Positions 46,567-56,246 of a stretch of DNA of 64,000 bases are shown piece after piece; positions within the stretch are counted from its first letter, which is position 1; the number at the start of each line of letters is the position of its first letter. Origin of the DNA: Citroniella saccharovorans (GTDB lineage Bacteria > Bacillota > Clostridia > Tissierellales > Peptoniphilaceae); contig NZ_JAYKOT010000003.1 of the NCBI RefSeq assembly GCF_035481615.1, forward strand, positions 930,001-994,000. The letters are read 5' to 3'. Made by a program: the position numbers and the translations under genes. Under the pieces are notes generated by a model that was not told the origin of the DNA, made no database searches, and saw only the letters and a program-made list of their open reading frames with translations.

Positions 46567-49101
46567 CTAGTTAGTAGTCTTTCTGGAGAAGGAGTTATGT
46601 TTATAGAATCTCATTATTTCTACGACTGAAGCGTAGATTAGGGATATAGAAAGCATAGCGATTAGTACCTTGATAGGTAATGCAATTAAGCCTAAGTAGC
46701 TGTTGATAGGGCTGTAAATTATTGCAATTAAGCATATACTTACGGCTATTATGGATACTATAAGCTTCTTACTCGCCTTGCTTTTAAATACTGGTCTTGC
46801 AGTTCTTACTATTAGCATTACAACCATTGCAGAGATTACGGATTCTAACATCCAGGCGGTTTGAAAGAGTTTTTCATCGGCCTTAAAGAAAATCATCATT
46901 ATAAAAAATGTTAGATAGTCAAAAAGGGAAGATATTATTCCAAATACAATCATAAATTTTTTGATGAATTTCATATCCCATTTTACAGGACTTTTTAACC
47001 AATCATCGTCTACTGAGTCTGATGCAATTTGCAAGGATGGAAAGTCTGTAAATAAATTTGTTAGTAGAATTTGTTTTGGCAAAAGTGGCAAAAATTTTAG
47101 GAATAGACTTGCCCCAGCCATTGAAAACATATTTCCAAAGTTGGCACTCGTTGCAACGAATATATATTTCAAAGTGTTAATAAAGGACCTTCTGCCTTCT
47201 TTTATTCCATATAATAAAACTTCTAAACTATTTTGTAAAAGAACAATGGATGCTGCATCTTTCGCCGTATCAGCCGCTGTGTCGACTGATATTTCAACAT
47301 CAGCTTGTTTTATGGCTGGCGCATCATTTATACCATCACCCATATAGCCCACTATCTTGTCTGCTTCTTTGTAGGCTCTGATTATTTTTTCCTTTTGATT
47401 TGGACTTATTTCAGCAAAAATATCAATGTCTAGAACTTTTATGTTTAGTTGACTTATAGAATATGAGCTTAAATCTTCGCCAAGGAGAATTTTGTCTGGA
47501 TTAAGGCCAATTTGTCCTCCAATATTTTTGGCAATTTCTTTATTGTCCCCCGTTATCATTTTTAAAGATACCCCTAGGGTATTCATTTGCTCAATTACAT
47601 CTTTTATATCTTCTTTTAATGGATCGATAAATAGCAAGAATCCCTTAAAAATCATGCCTTCCGCCTTTTGTTTTTGTAAGTTACAATCATCACTTAATTC
47701 TTTATAAGAAAGGCCCAAGACTCTGTAGCCCTTGCTTGAAAACTCATCAAATAAATCAAATATATGACTTTTAATTTCATTAATGTTTCCAATAGAGCCA
47801 TCGGATTTTTGATAAGAATTATTTATTTTTACAATGTTTTCGAAGGGCCCTTTTGTTACCATCAAATTTTTATTTGAAAAATCAGATCCTGCCTTTACTA
47901 TTATACTTAAAAGTTTATTTTCAAAGGAGTAGGGAATTTCAAAAAGCTTTTTATAAGATGAAAAATCGACCTTATTTGAACTTAAAATCTCTTCATCAAT
48001 TGGATTTTTATAGCCTTCTTGAAAATATGAATTAATAGCCGCAAATTTTTCTAAAGAATCAGATTCTTCTCCATTAAAATCTAATGCCTTATCTAGCTTG
48101 ACCTTTCCTTTTGTTATCGTTCCAGTTTTATCAGAACACATAATCGTCATGGAGCCGAAATTTTCTATAGCATTTAATTTTTTTACAATTACCCCTTCTT
48201 CAGACATTCTTTTAGCCCCTTGTGACAAATTCACACTTATTATAGCAGGCAACATCTGTGGGGTTAAGCCAACAGATAAAGCCAAGGCAAACATAAATGA
48301 GTCTAAGAAAGATTTATTTAAAATAATATTAAAAATAAATATTAAACCGATTAAAATAGTTGTAACACGTAAAATTAAGTTTCCAAAATTCTTAATGCCT
48401 TTTTCAAAATCTGTATCAGCATCCTTTTGGCTAAGAGATGAAGTGATTTTGCCAAACTCAGAATCCTTCGCTAAATTAACAACAATAGCCCTTCCTGATC
48501 CGCTAATAATATGGGTTCCCAATTAAAGGCAATTTTTCCTTTCAGAAAGAGAAGTCTTGGCAGGAACTTTCCCAACTAGCTTTTCAACAGGGAAGGTCTC
48601 GCCCGTTAGGCTTGACTCATCGCTCGTAAGTGAATTACCTTCAAGAAGCAAACAATCAGCAGGTATCATGTCGCCTGTTTTTACGCTAATGATATCACCA
48701 ATGGTCAAATTTGCATTATCCAATTCTTTGAAAGAGCCATCTCTTAAAACAGCAGATGTTACACTTACTGATGAAAGGAGCTTTTTTACAGCATCCTTTG
48801 CCTTACTTTCATGAAGATAGCTTAAAAATGAAGAAATAAAAATTATAATCAAAATGATAACACCATCAGAATAATCCTTCAAAAATATAGATAGAACTGC
48901 GGCAAATATAAGGATCATAGTTATTGGACTTTTAAATTGCGATAAAAAAATCATAAAATTAGAGCTAGATTTCTTTTCCGCAAAAACGTTTTTACCATAA
49001 TTTCCAATCCTATCACAAGCTTCTTTACTTGATAATCCAGCTTCACTTGTATTTAACTCTTTTAAAATATCATCTTTATCATATGCCCAAAAATCTTTCA
49101 T
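46567..49101 (-). pseudogene. mgtA: P-type ATPase (MgtA-like Mg transporter) with one in-frame TAA
   Basis: 845 codons in one frame, interrupted by TAA at 48523-48525 (codon 193): ERKNCL-stop-LGTHIISGSGRA, where Tyr or Phe is normal. Before the stop: the cation-ATPase N-domain, two helices, and the actuator motif SLTGETFPVEK. After it: CSDKTGTIT with the phosphorylated Asp, MITGDNKE, YMGDGINDAPA, and a C-terminal block of six helices, full family length. Magnesium import is inferred from similarity to MgtA/MgtB. Only one base separates this copy from an intact gene. Confidence 0.8.
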
Positions 49102-49358
49102 TCCTGCCTCCTATTCGTTTCAATATATATCAAAAAAATTTAAAAAGCAAAAAAGAAAGACAAAATAATAAGATAAAAAACCAGACTTAGCTTTATAGCT
49201 AGTCTGCTAATCGCCCTAGTTTACATGCTTAAAATCTTTACAAGATCTCTTGCTATATAATCTCAGAAACTTTCAGTTACTTACCTTAGTTTTCGAACTC
49301 ATATGCACTTCGTTTTAGTTGGACTTTGGAATCCTTGAAAATCACCCCGTAATATTAA
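49102..49358. other. Upstream region of the Mg-ATPase
   Basis: No gene. It contains AGACTTAGC/GCTAGTCTG-type partial inverted repeats near 49182-49212 but no recognisable Mg riboswitch. Confidence 0.3.
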
Positions 49359-49390
49359 GATTTTTAGTCCCGTCCCAGTACCAGTACCGG
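49359..49390 (+). repeat. Partial dispersed repeat, extreme B end
   Basis: GATTTTTAGTCCCGTCCC then AGTACCAGTACCGG, matching the last ~32 bases of the full copies. It truncates the MerR pseudogene to its right. Confidence 0.75.
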
Positions 49391-50143
49391 ACAAAACACG
49401 ATAATAATTTTACTTAGAAAGTTTTTAAGCTTTTCCTAGATCTGTTTCATTATGCTATTTTGATACTCTTCACTATTTTTATAGCTTTCATATTGAGAAA
49501 TTACATCCTCATTATCTTTCATCCACTTTTCAAAACTCTCTATAGCATCGAGTTTAGCCTGATTTATATCCTTTAAGGTTTTCATATCAAAGGGTGAACT
49601 AATCTTCTCAATGTATTTTTTCTCTTCTTCAGTTAATTCAAACAAAGGAAGCCTATCAAGATAAGCTATATATTTGTAAAATGAATTCTTACCATCATTT
49701 TCTAATGGTGTATCCAAAAATGGTTGATAGGCAGCAAATAACAATTGTCCAAAATATCCTGGAAAGGCAATTTCTAGTTTTTCGTAGATATTTTCTTTGA
49801 TCTCAAGTAGTGAAACTTTCTCATTGATTAGTTCATCGCTTTCACCTTTAACACTCATTTCTAGTATTACTTTCCTTTTTTCATAAAGGTCCAATTGATG
49901 TTGTTTTTCCCTTAAAACAGAAGACAGAGTATCACCACCTGACGATATACACTGATAAATATCTGAGATACTCATTCCCAACTTTCTAAATATAGATACC
50001 TTTTTAAGAATTTCTAAATCCTTTATACTATAGTCTCTATAACCATTCTCAGATTTCTGAGGATGGATAAGTCCTTTATCCTCATAATACTCTATTGCCT
50101 TCCTAGTTAGACCAGTTTCTTTTTGAATTTCACTTCTTAATAT
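49391..50143 (-). pseudogene. Second MerR-family regulator copy, decayed
   Basis: Paralogue of the regulator at 31.3 kb. The frame from 50143 reads LRSEIQKETGLTRKAIEYYEDKGLIHPQKSENGYRDYS and so on, but the codon at the start position is ATA instead of ATG. The first usable ATG gives only 181 codons (49436-49981). Near the 3' end CAG has become TAG (MKQI-stop-EKLKNF), and 13 codons later the sequence runs into the repeat B end, so about 35 C-terminal residues are missing. Its MerR-type promoter is preserved. Remnant of another Tn4451-like element. Confidence 0.75.
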
Positions 50144-50166
50144 GGTTATCTACCCCCTTTGATTAA

Positions 50167-50197
50167 AGGATAACACGGTCCCCAACGGACAGGTCAA
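50167..50197 (-). promoter_or_regulatory. MerR-type promoter, copy 2
   Basis: -35 TTGACC (50192-50197), a 19-base spacer and -10 TATCCT (50167-50172). The spacer dyad CTGTCC-GTTGGGG is the same as at 32141-32171. Confidence 0.75.
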
Positions 50198-50368
50198 GCC
50201 ACATACACTATATAAAATTCCCACTTATCTATAAACTTAAACAGTGCCTTATCATTTTTGCAAAATGCTTATTTTCTTTTTGATAAATCTTATTCAAACC
50301 GACGCTCAAACCGACATTTTATTGTCGCTTTATTTATTTGTTTGCTAAGTTATATAAAATATGTATGC

Positions 50369-50407
50369 AAAAAAGACCGCAGCTTGAAACTACGGTCTAA
50401 TTTTTTT
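50369..50407 (-). terminator. Terminator of the XRE/membrane-protein pair
   Basis: GACCGTAGTTTC-AAG-CTGCGGTC type hairpin with T6 on the minus strand, overlapping the stop of the upstream gene. Confidence 0.75.
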
Positions 50408-50846
50408 ACATTTCTTTTTCAAATTTAGAACGCCAAAAGACTGCATATATTTGTATAGAAAGATAGATTGCAACTAGTATTATTATTTGTAACTTATCAA
50501 CACCCATCAATGAAAACATAATAAGCATGGCTGCAAAGAGATAGGTCATTAAGTCGTAGGCCTTTGCCTTTGATTTTTCTGCAATCAATACGTTTCTTTC
50601 GTCCTTCTTATCAATTTCAAGCTGTCTGATTAACTCTTTGTTATTTTTTGTAGAGAAATATTTAATTATATTTCCCATGAAATGTCCGAAAACTCCACAT
50701 CCAATACCGATAAATAAATACGGAATAGCGAGGACTGTCTTATTTACACTATCAATTCTTTTGTGAAGATAGAATCCCGTTAAAACCAGTGCTACTCCAA
50801 AAAATACTAAAATCCAATCTTTTAAGATGCTTTTGCTTCTATTCAT
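50406..50846 (-). CDS. Four-helix membrane protein paired with an XRE regulator
   Basis: 146 aa from ATG 50844-50846 (AGGAGG site). The longer frame to 50879 overlaps the regulator and lacks a site. Two N-terminal hydrophobic helices (DWILVFFGVALVLTGFYL and a second around AIPYLFIGIGCGVFGHF), a cytoplasmic charged stretch with IDKKDERNVLIAEKSKAKAYD, then two helices. This layout is typical of DUF2178/DUF6442-like proteins that follow a small XRE regulator in Firmicutes. Its start codon overlaps the regulator stop (ATGAATAG), so they are coupled. Function unknown. Confidence 0.7.
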   Translation of the reverse strand: MNRSKSILKDWILVFFGVALVLTGFYLHKRIDSVNKTVLAIPYLFIGIGCGVFGHFMGNIIKYFSTKNNKELIRQLEIDKKDERNVLIAEKSKAKAYDLMTYLFAAMLIMFSLMGVDKLQIIILVAIYLSIQIYAVFWRSKFEKEM

Positions 50847-51045
50847 TTTCTTCCTCCTCATAAATAAAAATGTCTTCAATAGTCAAATTAAAAAATTTAG
50901 CAATTTTAAAAGCTAAAATAATTGAAGGGTTATACCTTCCATTCTCTAGTGAACCGATTGTCTGCCTCGACACTTCAAGGATATTTGCCAGTTCCTCTTG
51001 AGTAATTCCTCGACTTTTTCTAATTTCTTCAAGTCTATTTTTCAC
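50839..51045 (-). CDS. XRE-family regulator (YozG/Cro-like)
   Basis: 68 aa. MKNRLEEIRKSRGITQEEL, with the HTH at about 16-36 (ELANILEVSRQTIGSLENGRY) and an acidic tail YEEEENE. Probably controls itself and the coupled membrane protein. Confidence 0.85.
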   Translation of the reverse strand: MKNRLEEIRKSRGITQEELANILEVSRQTIGSLENGRYNPSIILAFKIAKFFNLTIEDIFIYEEEENE

Positions 51046-51227
51046 ATTTAATTACCTCCCATCAAATGACAAGTTAACTTTACATATATTGTAATTGTTT
51101 TTTGAATAAATGTCAAGTACGCTTTCCATTTTTTGTGATGATAAATTTTATTTATGGTGTTGGTTTATTATACATTTTTAATATTTTGTTTAGTCTTCTC
51201 TCTGGTCTTTTTCTTGCCATAAAAATT

Positions 51228-51257
51228 CCTCCTGATTATTATTATCTAATCAGGAGG
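51228..51257. repeat. Hairpin CCTCCTGATTA...TAATCAGGAGG, copy 2
   Basis: Same 11-bp arms and same preceding ATAAAAATT as 41672-41706. Confidence 0.65.
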
Positions 51258-51288
51258 AGTTTCTATACACAAACTAATTCAAAGTCTC

Positions 51289-51346
51289 AATTTTTTGTCC
51301 AAATGTAAACCACTTGGAACTATTATTTAATTTATTCTTTTTTACT
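51289..51346 (+). repeat. Partial dispersed repeat, A end
   Basis: Matches the first ~58 bases of the full copies (TTTTTTGTCCAAATG, ACCACTTGGAACTATTATTTA), then ends at TTTTTTAC. It marks the border between accessory DNA and the guaA-guaB block. Confidence 0.75.
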
Positions 51347-51426
51347 TCCAGTACCATTTGAGTACCAATAGCCATTTTTCATTCTCTTTATAGCTTGTAA
51401 TTAAGCCATTTTAGAAAATTTTGCTA

Positions 51427-52959
51427 CTATTCCCATTCAATTGTAGCTGGTGGTTTTGTTGTTATATCATAGACTATTCTATTTATTCCTTTTACTTCTG
51501 ATATTATTCTACTGGATATTTTTTCCAGTATTTCGTATGGAATTTTTGAAAAGTCTGCTGTCATAAAGTCTGTTGTTTCTACTGCTCTTAGGGCAAGTGT
51601 ATAGTCGTAGGTTCTAAAATCACCCATTACTCCAACTGACCTATTGTTTGTTAGAACTGCAAAGTATTGGCTAATTGTTTTATCTAATCCTGCTTTTCTA
51701 ATTTCATCTCTATATACAAAGTCAGCTTCTTGTAGAATATTTAATTTTTCTTCTGTTATTTCTCCAATTATTCTAATTGCAAGGCCTGGACCAGGAAATG
51801 GTTGACGATTTACTAAATAGTCTTCTATTTTAAGTTCTCTTCCAAGTTTTCTAACTTCATCTTTAAATAGTTCTCTTAGCGGCTCTATAAGGTCTTCGAA
51901 GTCAACAACATCTGGAAGACCGCCTACGTTGTGATGAGACTTTATTACTGCTGAATCACCAAGTCCAGATTCTATTATATCTGGATAGATTGTTCCTTGT
52001 GCTAAAAAATCTACTTTTCCTATTTTTTTTGATTCATCTTCAAAAACTCTTATAAATTCTTCGCCTATTATTTTTCTTTTCTTTTCTGGATCTGAAACAC
52101 CTTTTAATTTTTCTAAAAATCTATTTTTTGCGTTAACTCTAACAAAGTTTAAGTCCCATCCTTTGAAGGCACTTTCTACTTCGTCTCCCTCATTTTTTCT
52201 CATAAGACCTGTATCTACAAATACTGCTGTTAGATTTTTTCCTACTGCTTTAGATAAAAGTCCTGCTAAAACTGAAGAGTCTACTCCTCCAGATAGAGCC
52301 AGTAAAACTTTTTTGTCTCCAACTTTATCTTTTACTTTTTTTATGCTTTCTTCTAATATATTTTCTATTGTCCAATCGCCTTTTGCTCCGCAAATGTTAT
52401 ATAGGAAGTTTTTAAAGATTTTTTTGCCTTCTTCTGTGTGGTTAACTTCTGCATGATATTGAAGTCCATATATTTTCTTTTCTTCATTTTCTATGGCTGC
52501 ATATTTGCAGTTTTCTGTTTCTTGCAAGGCATAGAATCCTTCTCCAAGCTTTGTTGCCATATCTTGATGGCTCATCCAAACTATTGAACTTTTCTTTACA
52601 TTTTCAAGTAGTTTTGAATCTTTTATATTTTTTATTTCAACTTTTCCAAATTCTTTATGATTTGTTTTTTCTACTTTTCCACCAAATAAATATGTTAAAA
52701 GCTGCATGCCATAGCATAGTCCTAAGACAGGTACTTTTAGATTTTCAATAATTTTCTTATCTATCTTTGGTGAAGATTCTTCATAGACGCTATTTGGACC
52801 GCCTGTAAATATAAGTCCTATTGGTTTTTTCTCATTTATTTTTTCTTCTAATCTTTTATATGAGATTACTTCAGAATATACGCCTTGCTCCCTAACTCTT
52901 CTAGCTATTAACTGGTTATATTGTCCTCCAAAATCTACTACATATATTGTCTCGTGCAT
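51427..52959 (-). CDS. guaA: GMP synthase (glutamine-hydrolysing)
   Basis: 510 aa from ATG 52957-52959 (GGGGGA site); the frame is open 10 codons further but without a site. Converts XMP, glutamine and ATP to GMP. N-terminal class I amidotransferase domain with nucleophile Cys82 (LGLCYGMQ) and catalytic His in GLQYHAEV; ATP pyrophosphatase P-loop LALSGGVDSS; C-terminal dimerisation domain ending TKPPATIEWE. Follows guaB, so the two last steps to GMP are encoded together. Confidence 0.97.
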   Translation of the reverse strand: MHETIYVVDFGGQYNQLIARRVREQGVYSEVISYKRLEEKINEKKPIGLIFTGGPNSVYEESSPKIDKKIIENLKVPVLGLCYGMQLLTYLFGGKVEKTNHKEFGKVEIKNIKDSKLLENVKKSSIVWMSHQDMATKLGEGFYALQETENCKYAAIENEEKKIYGLQYHAEVNHTEEGKKIFKNFLYNICGAKGDWTIENILEESIKKVKDKVGDKKVLLALSGGVDSSVLAGLLSKAVGKNLTAVFVDTGLMRKNEGDEVESAFKGWDLNFVRVNAKNRFLEKLKGVSDPEKKRKIIGEEFIRVFEDESKKIGKVDFLAQGTIYPDIIESGLGDSAVIKSHHNVGGLPDVVDFEDLIEPLRELFKDEVRKLGRELKIEDYLVNRQPFPGPGLAIRIIGEITEEKLNILQEADFVYRDEIRKAGLDKTISQYFAVLTNNRSVGVMGDFRTYDYTLALRAVETTDFMTADFSKIPYEILEKISSRIISEVKGINRIVYDITTKPPATIEWE

Positions 52960-52976
52960 TTTATCCCCCTTAAAAG

Positions 52977-53001
52977 AAAGGGATAACAAAATGTTATCCC
53001 T
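52977..53001 (-). terminator. Hairpin between guaB and guaA
   Basis: AAAGGGATAACA/TGTTATCCCTTT stem in the 55-base gap. The U-run after it on the minus strand is short (CTTTT), so it may attenuate rather than end transcription into guaA. Confidence 0.55.
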
Positions 53002-53014
53002 TTAAAATTTTATT

Positions 53015-54472
53015 TTATTCTAACCTGCTTGTGTAGTTAGGTGATTCCTTGGTTATTGTTATATCGTGTGGATGTGATTCTATTAGTGAAGCGTTAGTTA
53101 TCTTTACATATTGTGTATTTTCTTGAAGAGATGTAATATCTTTTGCTCCAACATATCCCATTCCTGCTCTTAAGCCGCCTACTAATTGATAGACAACTTC
53201 TGCAAGTGATCCCTTATATGCGACCCTACCTTCTACTCCTTCAGGAACTAATTTATCAGCTTTATCTTGGAAATATCTATCGTTAGATCCTTGTTTCATA
53301 GCGGCAATTGAACCCATTCCTCTATAAACTTTAAATCTTCTTCCTTCGTATATTTCCATTTCTCCTGGTGATTCGTTGGTACCTGCTAAAAGTGATCCTA
53401 ACATAACTACACTTCCACCAGCAGCTATAGCTTTTGCTATATCTCCTGAATATTTAATACCGCCATCTGCGATAATAGGAATATCATATTCTTTAGCTAC
53501 TTTGTAACATTCCATAATTGCTGTAACTTGTGGAACTCCAATACCTGCAACAACTCTTGTTGTACAAATAGATCCAGGGCCTATTCCAACTTTTACGCAA
53601 TCTGCTCCCGCTTCTATAAGTGCTCTTGTTGCTTCTCCAGTAGCTACATTTCCAGCTATTAATTGAAGGTCAGGATATCTTTCTTTTATTTCTTTTACCT
53701 TGTTTAAAACTCCTTGTGAATGACCATGAGCTGTATCTATAACTACTACATCAACTTTTGCCTTAATAAGTGCATCAAGTCTATCAAATACATCAGCTGT
53801 AACCCCTATTGCAGCTCCAACTAAAAGTCTTCCATTTGAATCTTTTGCAGAGTTTGGATATTCAATAGATTTTTCAATATCTTTTATGGTTATAAGTCCT
53901 TTTAACTTATTTTCGTCATCGACTAAAGGTAATTTTTCAATCTTATGTGATTTTAAAATATCTAGCGCATCTTCCATTGAAATGCCTTCTTTAGCTGTAA
54001 CTAGGTTTTTGCTAGTCATTACTTCTGATATTGGTCTATCAAAATTTTCTTCAAATCTTATATCTCTATTTGTTATTATTCCTATTAAATTTTTATCTGA
54101 TTCAACTATTGGAACGCCAGAAATTTTATAGTGAGCCATTAGGTCCATAGCATCTTGTACCTTATGGTCTTTTGATAAATAGAATGGATCTGTTATTACT
54201 CCATGTTCAGACCTTTTTACCCTATCTACCTCTGAAGCTTGAGCTTCAATGGACATGTTTTTATGAATTATACCTATACCGCCTTCTCTAGCCACTGCAA
54301 TTGCCATTTTAGATTCTGTAACTGTGTCCATACCAGCTGACATTACAGGTATATTAAGCTTTATTTTCTTTGTCAATCTAGTTTCAAGTTTTACTTCTCT
54401 TGGAAGCACTTTTGAGTGTGCAGGCACAAGAAGTATATCATCAAATGTTAGTCCATCACCAAAAAATTTCAT
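53015..54472 (-). CDS. guaB: IMP dehydrogenase
   Basis: 485 aa. Oxidises IMP to XMP with NAD, the rate-limiting step to GMP. Barrel start FDDILLVPAHS; two CBS domains at about 93-200 (DLMAHYKISGVPIVES, DILKSHKIEKLPLVDD); active-site loop GIGPGSICTTRV with Cys303; flap MGSIAAMKQGSNDRYF. Complete and of standard length. AGGAGG ribosome site before ATG. Confidence 0.97.
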   Translation of the reverse strand: MKFFGDGLTFDDILLVPAHSKVLPREVKLETRLTKKIKLNIPVMSAGMDTVTESKMAIAVAREGGIGIIHKNMSIEAQASEVDRVKRSEHGVITDPFYLSKDHKVQDAMDLMAHYKISGVPIVESDKNLIGIITNRDIRFEENFDRPISEVMTSKNLVTAKEGISMEDALDILKSHKIEKLPLVDDENKLKGLITIKDIEKSIEYPNSAKDSNGRLLVGAAIGVTADVFDRLDALIKAKVDVVVIDTAHGHSQGVLNKVKEIKERYPDLQLIAGNVATGEATRALIEAGADCVKVGIGPGSICTTRVVAGIGVPQVTAIMECYKVAKEYDIPIIADGGIKYSGDIAKAIAAGGSVVMLGSLLAGTNESPGEMEIYEGRRFKVYRGMGSIAAMKQGSNDRYFQDKADKLVPEGVEGRVAYKGSLAEVVYQLVGGLRAGMGYVGAKDITSLQENTQYVKITNASLIESHPHDITITKESPNYTSRLE

Positions 54473-54602
54473 CTAATCCTCCTAATAATTTTTATGATTT
54501 GTATTAAATTATAGTATATTTTTTATTAAATGTAAATAGGAAAATTTAAGCTTTACTCTATAAAATCAAATTTAAAAAATATTAAAATTTTTATAATAAA
54601 TG

Positions 54603-56246
54603 TTATTTATTGTTAGGGTATGGTTCTAGGAAAGCGTGGAAATGGCGCATTGGTAAATTTTTACCCCAGACAATTCTCATATTTGGAATACTCTCTCTAT
54701 CTTCATATAACTGTTTTACTGCAGCAATTACATAATCCAAGTGTTCTTTTGTAAGTCTACTTCTATCAACCGCAAATCTTACTACATTTGCTAATTCAGC
54801 TTGTTGCTCTGGAGTTTTAAGGTCGTATTCCATAGAAAAATCACCAAGTTCAGCAACACGTATTCCATATCTACGAATAAGTTCTAGAGAAAATCCTTGT
54901 CCAGCAAAAGATTCGTGAGAGCGTTTACCATCAAAAAATTCATCCATATTAATGTAGACAGCATGTCCACCTGCTGGTAAAACTACTCCCTTTACTCCAG
55001 ATTTATAAAATCCTTGTGCTAAATATTCACACTGTTTAACACGTTCATCCATATAGTTAAAATTACAGCTTTCATAAAGTCCAACACTTAAAGCCATTAT
55101 ATCTCTACCACTCATCCCACCATAAGAATCATTTCCATAGGAAGAAATTTGTTTTACTTTTATTCTAACTCCAACATCCATCTTAAGTGAACCATCTTCA
55201 TTGAAATCAGAGAAATTTTTCCAAAATAGTCCTTTATCTCTAAAAGCTAACATTCCGCCCATATTGGCATGACCATCTTTTTTAGCTGACATGCAAAAAC
55301 CATCACAATAAGAAAACATTTCACTTGTAATTTCTGCTATTGATTTATCACTATAGCCCTCTTCATTCATTTTTATAAAGTAAGCATTTTCTGCCCAGCG
55401 TGCGGCATCAAATATTAATGGAATATTGTACTTATGAGCAACTCTATTTATTTCTTTTATATTTCCTAATGAAACTGGCTGTCCGCATACTGTGTTGTTG
55501 GTTATTGTTGTAAATACAAGTGGAACATTTTCTGGACCAAGCTTTTCAATTAATTTTTCTAGCTTTTCTATATCCATATTTCCTTTAAATGGATTTTTTT
55601 CGTATTTCCCACCTTCAGGAATTTCATATAATATTTCTTTATTATATAAATTTCTAGGTATTGATCCCATTTGTTTTATATTTCCCTCAGTAGTATCGAA
55701 GTGTCCATTGGAAGGTATTGTAAAAACTTTTCCAGGATGTCTTTCATTTAAAATATTCCTAACTATTTCCATAAGAACAGACTCAGCTGCACGCCCTTGT
55801 TGGATAATAAATGAGTTTGGTCTTTCCATTTGAGAAGCTCCAGCATTAAATAAGCCGCCTTCATATTCACAAAGGTAGACTTCATCCATCATCTTTTCTA
55901 CATCTCTACAATCAGTTCTTACAAGGTCTACGATTTTCTTCCAGTTTTTTTCACCTTTTCTTTCAAAAATATCTCTAAAAGTGTCAAGAAGAACATAGTA
56001 TCCTGTATTTCTTCCGTATGCCTCGTCGCCATAAAATAAAGATGCCCATTGGGTATTTGTCATGGCAGTTGTACCTGAATCTGAAAGCATATCTACTGTT
56101 AAAAGTCCTGAAGGAAATGCAAATTCGTTGTAGTGAGTTGCTTTTAATGCTCTTTCTCTTTGCTCAACTGTTACATCCGCTAAATCTCTTACTGCAAATG
56201 TGAAATGTCTTGGTTTTGGAACATCTAAAGAATATTCTTTAGTCAT
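54603..56246 (-). CDS. tnaA: Tryptophanase-like PLP-dependent beta-eliminating lyase
   Basis: 547 aa. Tryptophanases split tryptophan to indole, pyruvate and ammonia; tyrosine phenol-lyase is the close alternative. Family landmarks: SDSGTTAMTNTQWASLFYGDEAY, IIQQGRAAES, NTVCGQPVSLGNI, DAARWAENAYFI, and the PLP-lysine segment CMSAKKDGHANMGG with Lys323 as the likely Schiff-base residue. It is about 75 residues longer than the E. coli enzyme, including an extra N-terminal stretch and an extended segment around 85-135. No TnaC-like leader peptide was found upstream. Indole production by Peptoniphilaceae fits. Monocistronic. Confidence 0.85.
   Translation of the reverse strand: MTKEYSLDVPKPRHFTFAVRDLADVTVEQRERALKATHYNEFAFPSGLLTVDMLSDSGTTAMTNTQWASLFYGDEAYGRNTGYYVLLDTFRDIFERKGEKNWKKIVDLVRTDCRDVEKMMDEVYLCEYEGGLFNAGASQMERPNSFIIQQGRAAESVLMEIVRNILNERHPGKVFTIPSNGHFDTTEGNIKQMGSIPRNLYNKEILYEIPEGGKYEKNPFKGNMDIEKLEKLIEKLGPENVPLVFTTITNNTVCGQPVSLGNIKEINRVAHKYNIPLIFDAARWAENAYFIKMNEEGYSDKSIAEITSEMFSYCDGFCMSAKKDGHANMGGMLAFRDKGLFWKNFSDFNEDGSLKMDVGVRIKVKQISSYGNDSYGGMSGRDIMALSVGLYESCNFNYMDERVKQCEYLAQGFYKSGVKGVVLPAGGHAVYINMDEFFDGKRSHESFAGQGFSLELIRRYGIRVAELGDFSMEYDLKTPEQQAELANVVRFAVDRSRLTKEHLDYVIAAVKQLYEDRESIPNMRIVWGKNLPMRHFHAFLEPYPNNK

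Noticed and set aside
49102..49358. Magnesium riboswitch upstream of the Mg-ATPase
   Set aside because: No M-box-like conserved core or terminator/antiterminator pair could be found.
51427..54602. Purine riboswitch before guaB or guaA
   Set aside because: The upstream regions are short and lack the three-way junction core; only a simple hairpin is present.
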